Assembly: GCF_013912375.1 (NCBI RefSeq)
Contig: NZ_JACETV010000008.1
Coordinates: 186,001 to 250,000 of the forward strand
Reading direction: 5' to 3'
Source: Emticicia sp. BO119
GTDB taxonomy: Bacteria; Bacteroidota; Bacteroidia; Cytophagales; Spirosomataceae
Length of the DNA stretch: 64,000 nt
The notes under the pieces are model-generated. The model did not search any database. It was not told the DNA's origin and was given only the letters and a program-made list of their open reading frames with translations. Shown one piece after another: positions 63,101 to 64,000 of the stretch; the first letter of the stretch is position 1; every line of letters starts with the position of its first letter. The position numbers were made by a program, and so were the translations under genes.

Positions 63101-63256
63101 GGCTTTTTGCCTATGGCTATCTCGCATTCTGCAGGTGCTGAGGTACAAAAACCTTTAGCTACAGTTGTGATCGGAGGGCTTATTTCCGCCACCCTGCTTA
63201 CACTTGTTGTACTCCCTGTTATCTACAGTTTATTCAATAAAAACAAAGTTCAATGA
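60134..63256 (+). CDS. Heavy-metal efflux RND transporter, CzcA type
   Basis: A 1040-residue inner-membrane proton-driven pump of the HME-RND group with 12 membrane helices and two large periplasmic loops. The proton-relay signature in helix 4 reads DFGLIIDGSIIVVE, with Asp400, Asp406 and Glu413. That is the CzcA (Co/Zn/Cd) form DFGx3DGx4VE and not the CusA (Cu/Ag) form. PIDAIPDVTNNQVVI at the start is typical of the group. The start ATG at 60134 is followed by MFDAIIKFSINNKII. The stop overlaps the start of the next, TolC-like gene. The adaptor protein is not in the window. Confidence 0.93.
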   Translation: MFDAIIKFSINNKIIIGMMVLGLIGWGGYSLTQLPIDAIPDVTNNQVVILSQTPTLAAQEVEQYITSPIEQQMANLQGVEEIRSTSRLGLSVITIVFDESIPMLQARQLVAEQLKATEDKIPTQFGKPELAPITTGLGEIYQYTIVPKKGYENTYSLTDLRTIQDWIIKRQLAGVKGVIEISSFGGYVKQYEVSVNPERLRANNISIAELYDALSRNNSNTGGSYIEKNSQAYFIRGEGTTKSLSDIENIIIRTTGGVPILVREVATVQFGHANRFGAMTQNGKGETVGAVVLMLKGADSEKTIKGVKERIDRIQRTLPEGLVINAFIDRTKLIDKAIHTVENNLIEGGLIVVFVLVLLMGSIRAGLLVASVIPLSMLVTLSLMNAFGISANLMSLGAIDFGLIIDGSIIVVEGILHYLQDKNHIPEKVKLSQSEMDSLVFRATSKILNSAIFGVIIILTVYLPLLTLSGVEGKMFQPMAITVSLAIVSALVLSLTYVPAISALLLKNEGNKHFKISDTIVHTIFNAYRPLFRWAMAKKKLVLGIAFGLFIVSLGIFSLLGGEFIPTLEEGDIAIDFQTPPGTSLTATIESTTKAQKALKKHFPEIDQIVGRIGASEVPTDPMPVEMSDLMISMKNKSEWTSASSKEEMFEKMADVIEREVPGMSVEFTQPIQMRFNEMIAGSRSEIVVKIFGNDLDKLAERANACAKVIEKIDGVASIKIERLVGLPQISVVYKREKLAQYGLNIEDLNLILKTAFAGEKTGTVFEEEKRFDMVLRLDSTYRNDIEGVKALYIKLPNGSYINFEEVAQISYVTAPAQISHENTRRRITIGISPQNRDVESLVHEIQEKLETEVKLPAGYYFVYGGAFENLQKAKERLSLAVPIALLLIFMLLYFTFHSFRQAFMIFTAIPLSAIGGIVALWVRDMPFSISAGVGFIALFGVAVLNGIVLISHLNQLEDEGHLDIYKRTFQGVKNRFRPVLMTASVASLGFLPMAISHSAGAEVQKPLATVVIGGLISATLLTLVVLPVIYSLFNKNKVQ

Positions 63257-64000
63257 AAACCTATATTCTGAAATATCTCCATGAAACATTACTGATATTT
63301 ATTTTTGTTAGTAATGGGGTCTTTGCACAGACGCTTACTTTAAAACAAAGTATTGAGATAGCTTATAAAAATAACTATTTGTTAAAAGTCAGTAATTTAG
63401 AAACTCAAGGGCAAGAATTATTAATAAAAACAACCCGAGAATTGGCCAAAACTAACCTTGATGTTCAATTAGGGCGTACTCAAACCTACTATACTAATGA
63501 TTATACCCTGGGGCTTGTGCAACAATTCTCTCACCCAAAACTTTATCAGGCACAGGCAGATTTGCAAAAGAGCCGCGTTGTTGCGAGCCAGAAAAATGAA
63601 GCCTTTCAAAAAAATGAGGTAGTAAATAACCTCAAACAGGTATATTATCAGCTTTTTTACTATCTACAGTTACACCGATTATTAGCCGAGCAAGATAGTA
63701 TATACCGAAATACAATGCAGATTGCTCAGGCAAGATATAAGACTGGAGACATCAACTCTTTGGAAAGAATCAGTGCAGAAGTTCGTTTACAGGAAATAAC
63801 CAACAGACTCAGAGCTTTGGAAAAAGATGAAGAAGCCGCTTATCAGCATTTCAGGCTTCTACTGAACAATCAACAGAAATTTGACCTTGATTTTAACCTT
63901 CCTATAAAAAGAGATACTTCAGTAGTTGCGAATGCCTTATTGCTGGCAAATAACCCTCTTCTATCGGTGTATGAACAACAGGCAGTTGTTAGTCAGCTGG
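63253..64000 (+). CDS. TolC family outer-membrane efflux protein, cut by window edge
   Basis: The first 249 residues of a TolC-like outer-membrane channel. The ATG (63253-63255) overlaps the pump's stop codon (ATGA), indicating coupled translation. A signal peptide (LHETLLIFIFVSNGVFAQ) precedes the helical repeat domain (LTLKQSIEIAYKNNYLLKVSN, ending in tandem helices such as ARYKTGDINSLERISAEVRLQEITNRL in outline). It would carry metal ions out through the outer membrane. The 3' part, and probably the adaptor gene, lie beyond position 64000. Confidence 0.92.
   Translation, partial: MKTYILKYLHETLLIFIFVSNGVFAQTLTLKQSIEIAYKNNYLLKVSNLETQGQELLIKTTRELAKTNLDVQLGRTQTYYTNDYTLGLVQQFSHPKLYQAQADLQKSRVVASQKNEAFQKNEVVNNLKQVYYQLFYYLQLHRLLAEQDSIYRNTMQIAQARYKTGDINSLERISAEVRLQEITNRLRALEKDEEAAYQHFRLLLNNQQKFDLDFNLPIKRDTSVVANALLLANNPLLSVYEQQAVVSQL

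Overview
The window is chromosomal DNA of a Bacteroidota bacterium, most likely a member of the order Cytophagales. It is AT-rich. Several intergenic regions carry the Bacteroidota promoter pattern (TTG about 19-21 nt before TAnnTTTG). Two secreted proteins end in what look like type IX secretion sorting domains. The Bacteroidota-type LptD, DUF4230, GH97, ECF-sigma/outer-membrane-barrel and PadR/FtsX genes fit the same assignment. I see no rRNA, tRNA, CRISPR array, intact insertion sequence or prophage. The window is ordinary chromosome with small repeats, and I found no convincing new defence or mobile system.

Layout. 1-5.2 kb: the start of hslU at the left edge, a frameshifted M23 peptidase, a divergent HxlR regulator/oxidoreductase pair with palindromic operators, a Tat-exported Gfo/Idh/MocA protein, a Nudix hydrolase and a small DUF2905 protein. 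5.2-9.6 kb: a PepSY-like lipoprotein, an ECF sigma factor and its membrane partner with four 25-residue repeats. 9.6-12.8 kb: a PadR regulator plus FtsX/MacB-type permease operon, preceded by a possible sigma-54 promoter and twin palindromes. 12.9-17.6 kb: the Prc/Tsp protease, an FKBP isomerase, a MoeB-rhodanese fusion and a GreA-like protein. 17.7-21 kb: a glycosyltransferase, an amidohydrolase, a CruF-like carotenoid protein and a BadF/NagK-type kinase, all on the minus strand. 21-22.3 kb holds no gene I trust.

22.3-28 kb is an envelope block: LptD faces an N-acetylmuramoyl-L-alanine amidase, followed by an MlaD/MCE protein and a DUF4230 protein. 28-29.7 kb: pfkA and upp. 30.1-32.9 kb: one large secreted adhesin-like protein with seven internal repeats. 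33-42 kb: small metabolic and stress genes (thioesterase, PAP2 phosphatase, quinone reductase, DoxX, fasciclin, WYL regulator, DinB, DUF4287, ThuA, VOC, and a secreted protein resembling those database-labelled 'asparagine synthetase B').

42-52 kb: an NfeD/flotillin pair, an M20 peptidase, membrane and lipoproteins, a GT-C-like membrane protein and a large M4 metallopeptidase. 52-59.5 kb: carbohydrate genes (Gfo/Idh/MocA, a PQQ-type sugar dehydrogenase with PKD and sorting domains, GH97 and GH43). 59.6-64 kb: a CzcA-type heavy-metal RND pump with a small companion protein and a TolC-like gene cut by the right edge.

Three intergenic regions (about 17.63, 35.95 and 39.85 kb) carry copies of one imperfect inverted-repeat family. 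Convergent gene pairs are usually separated by long bidirectional hairpin terminators.
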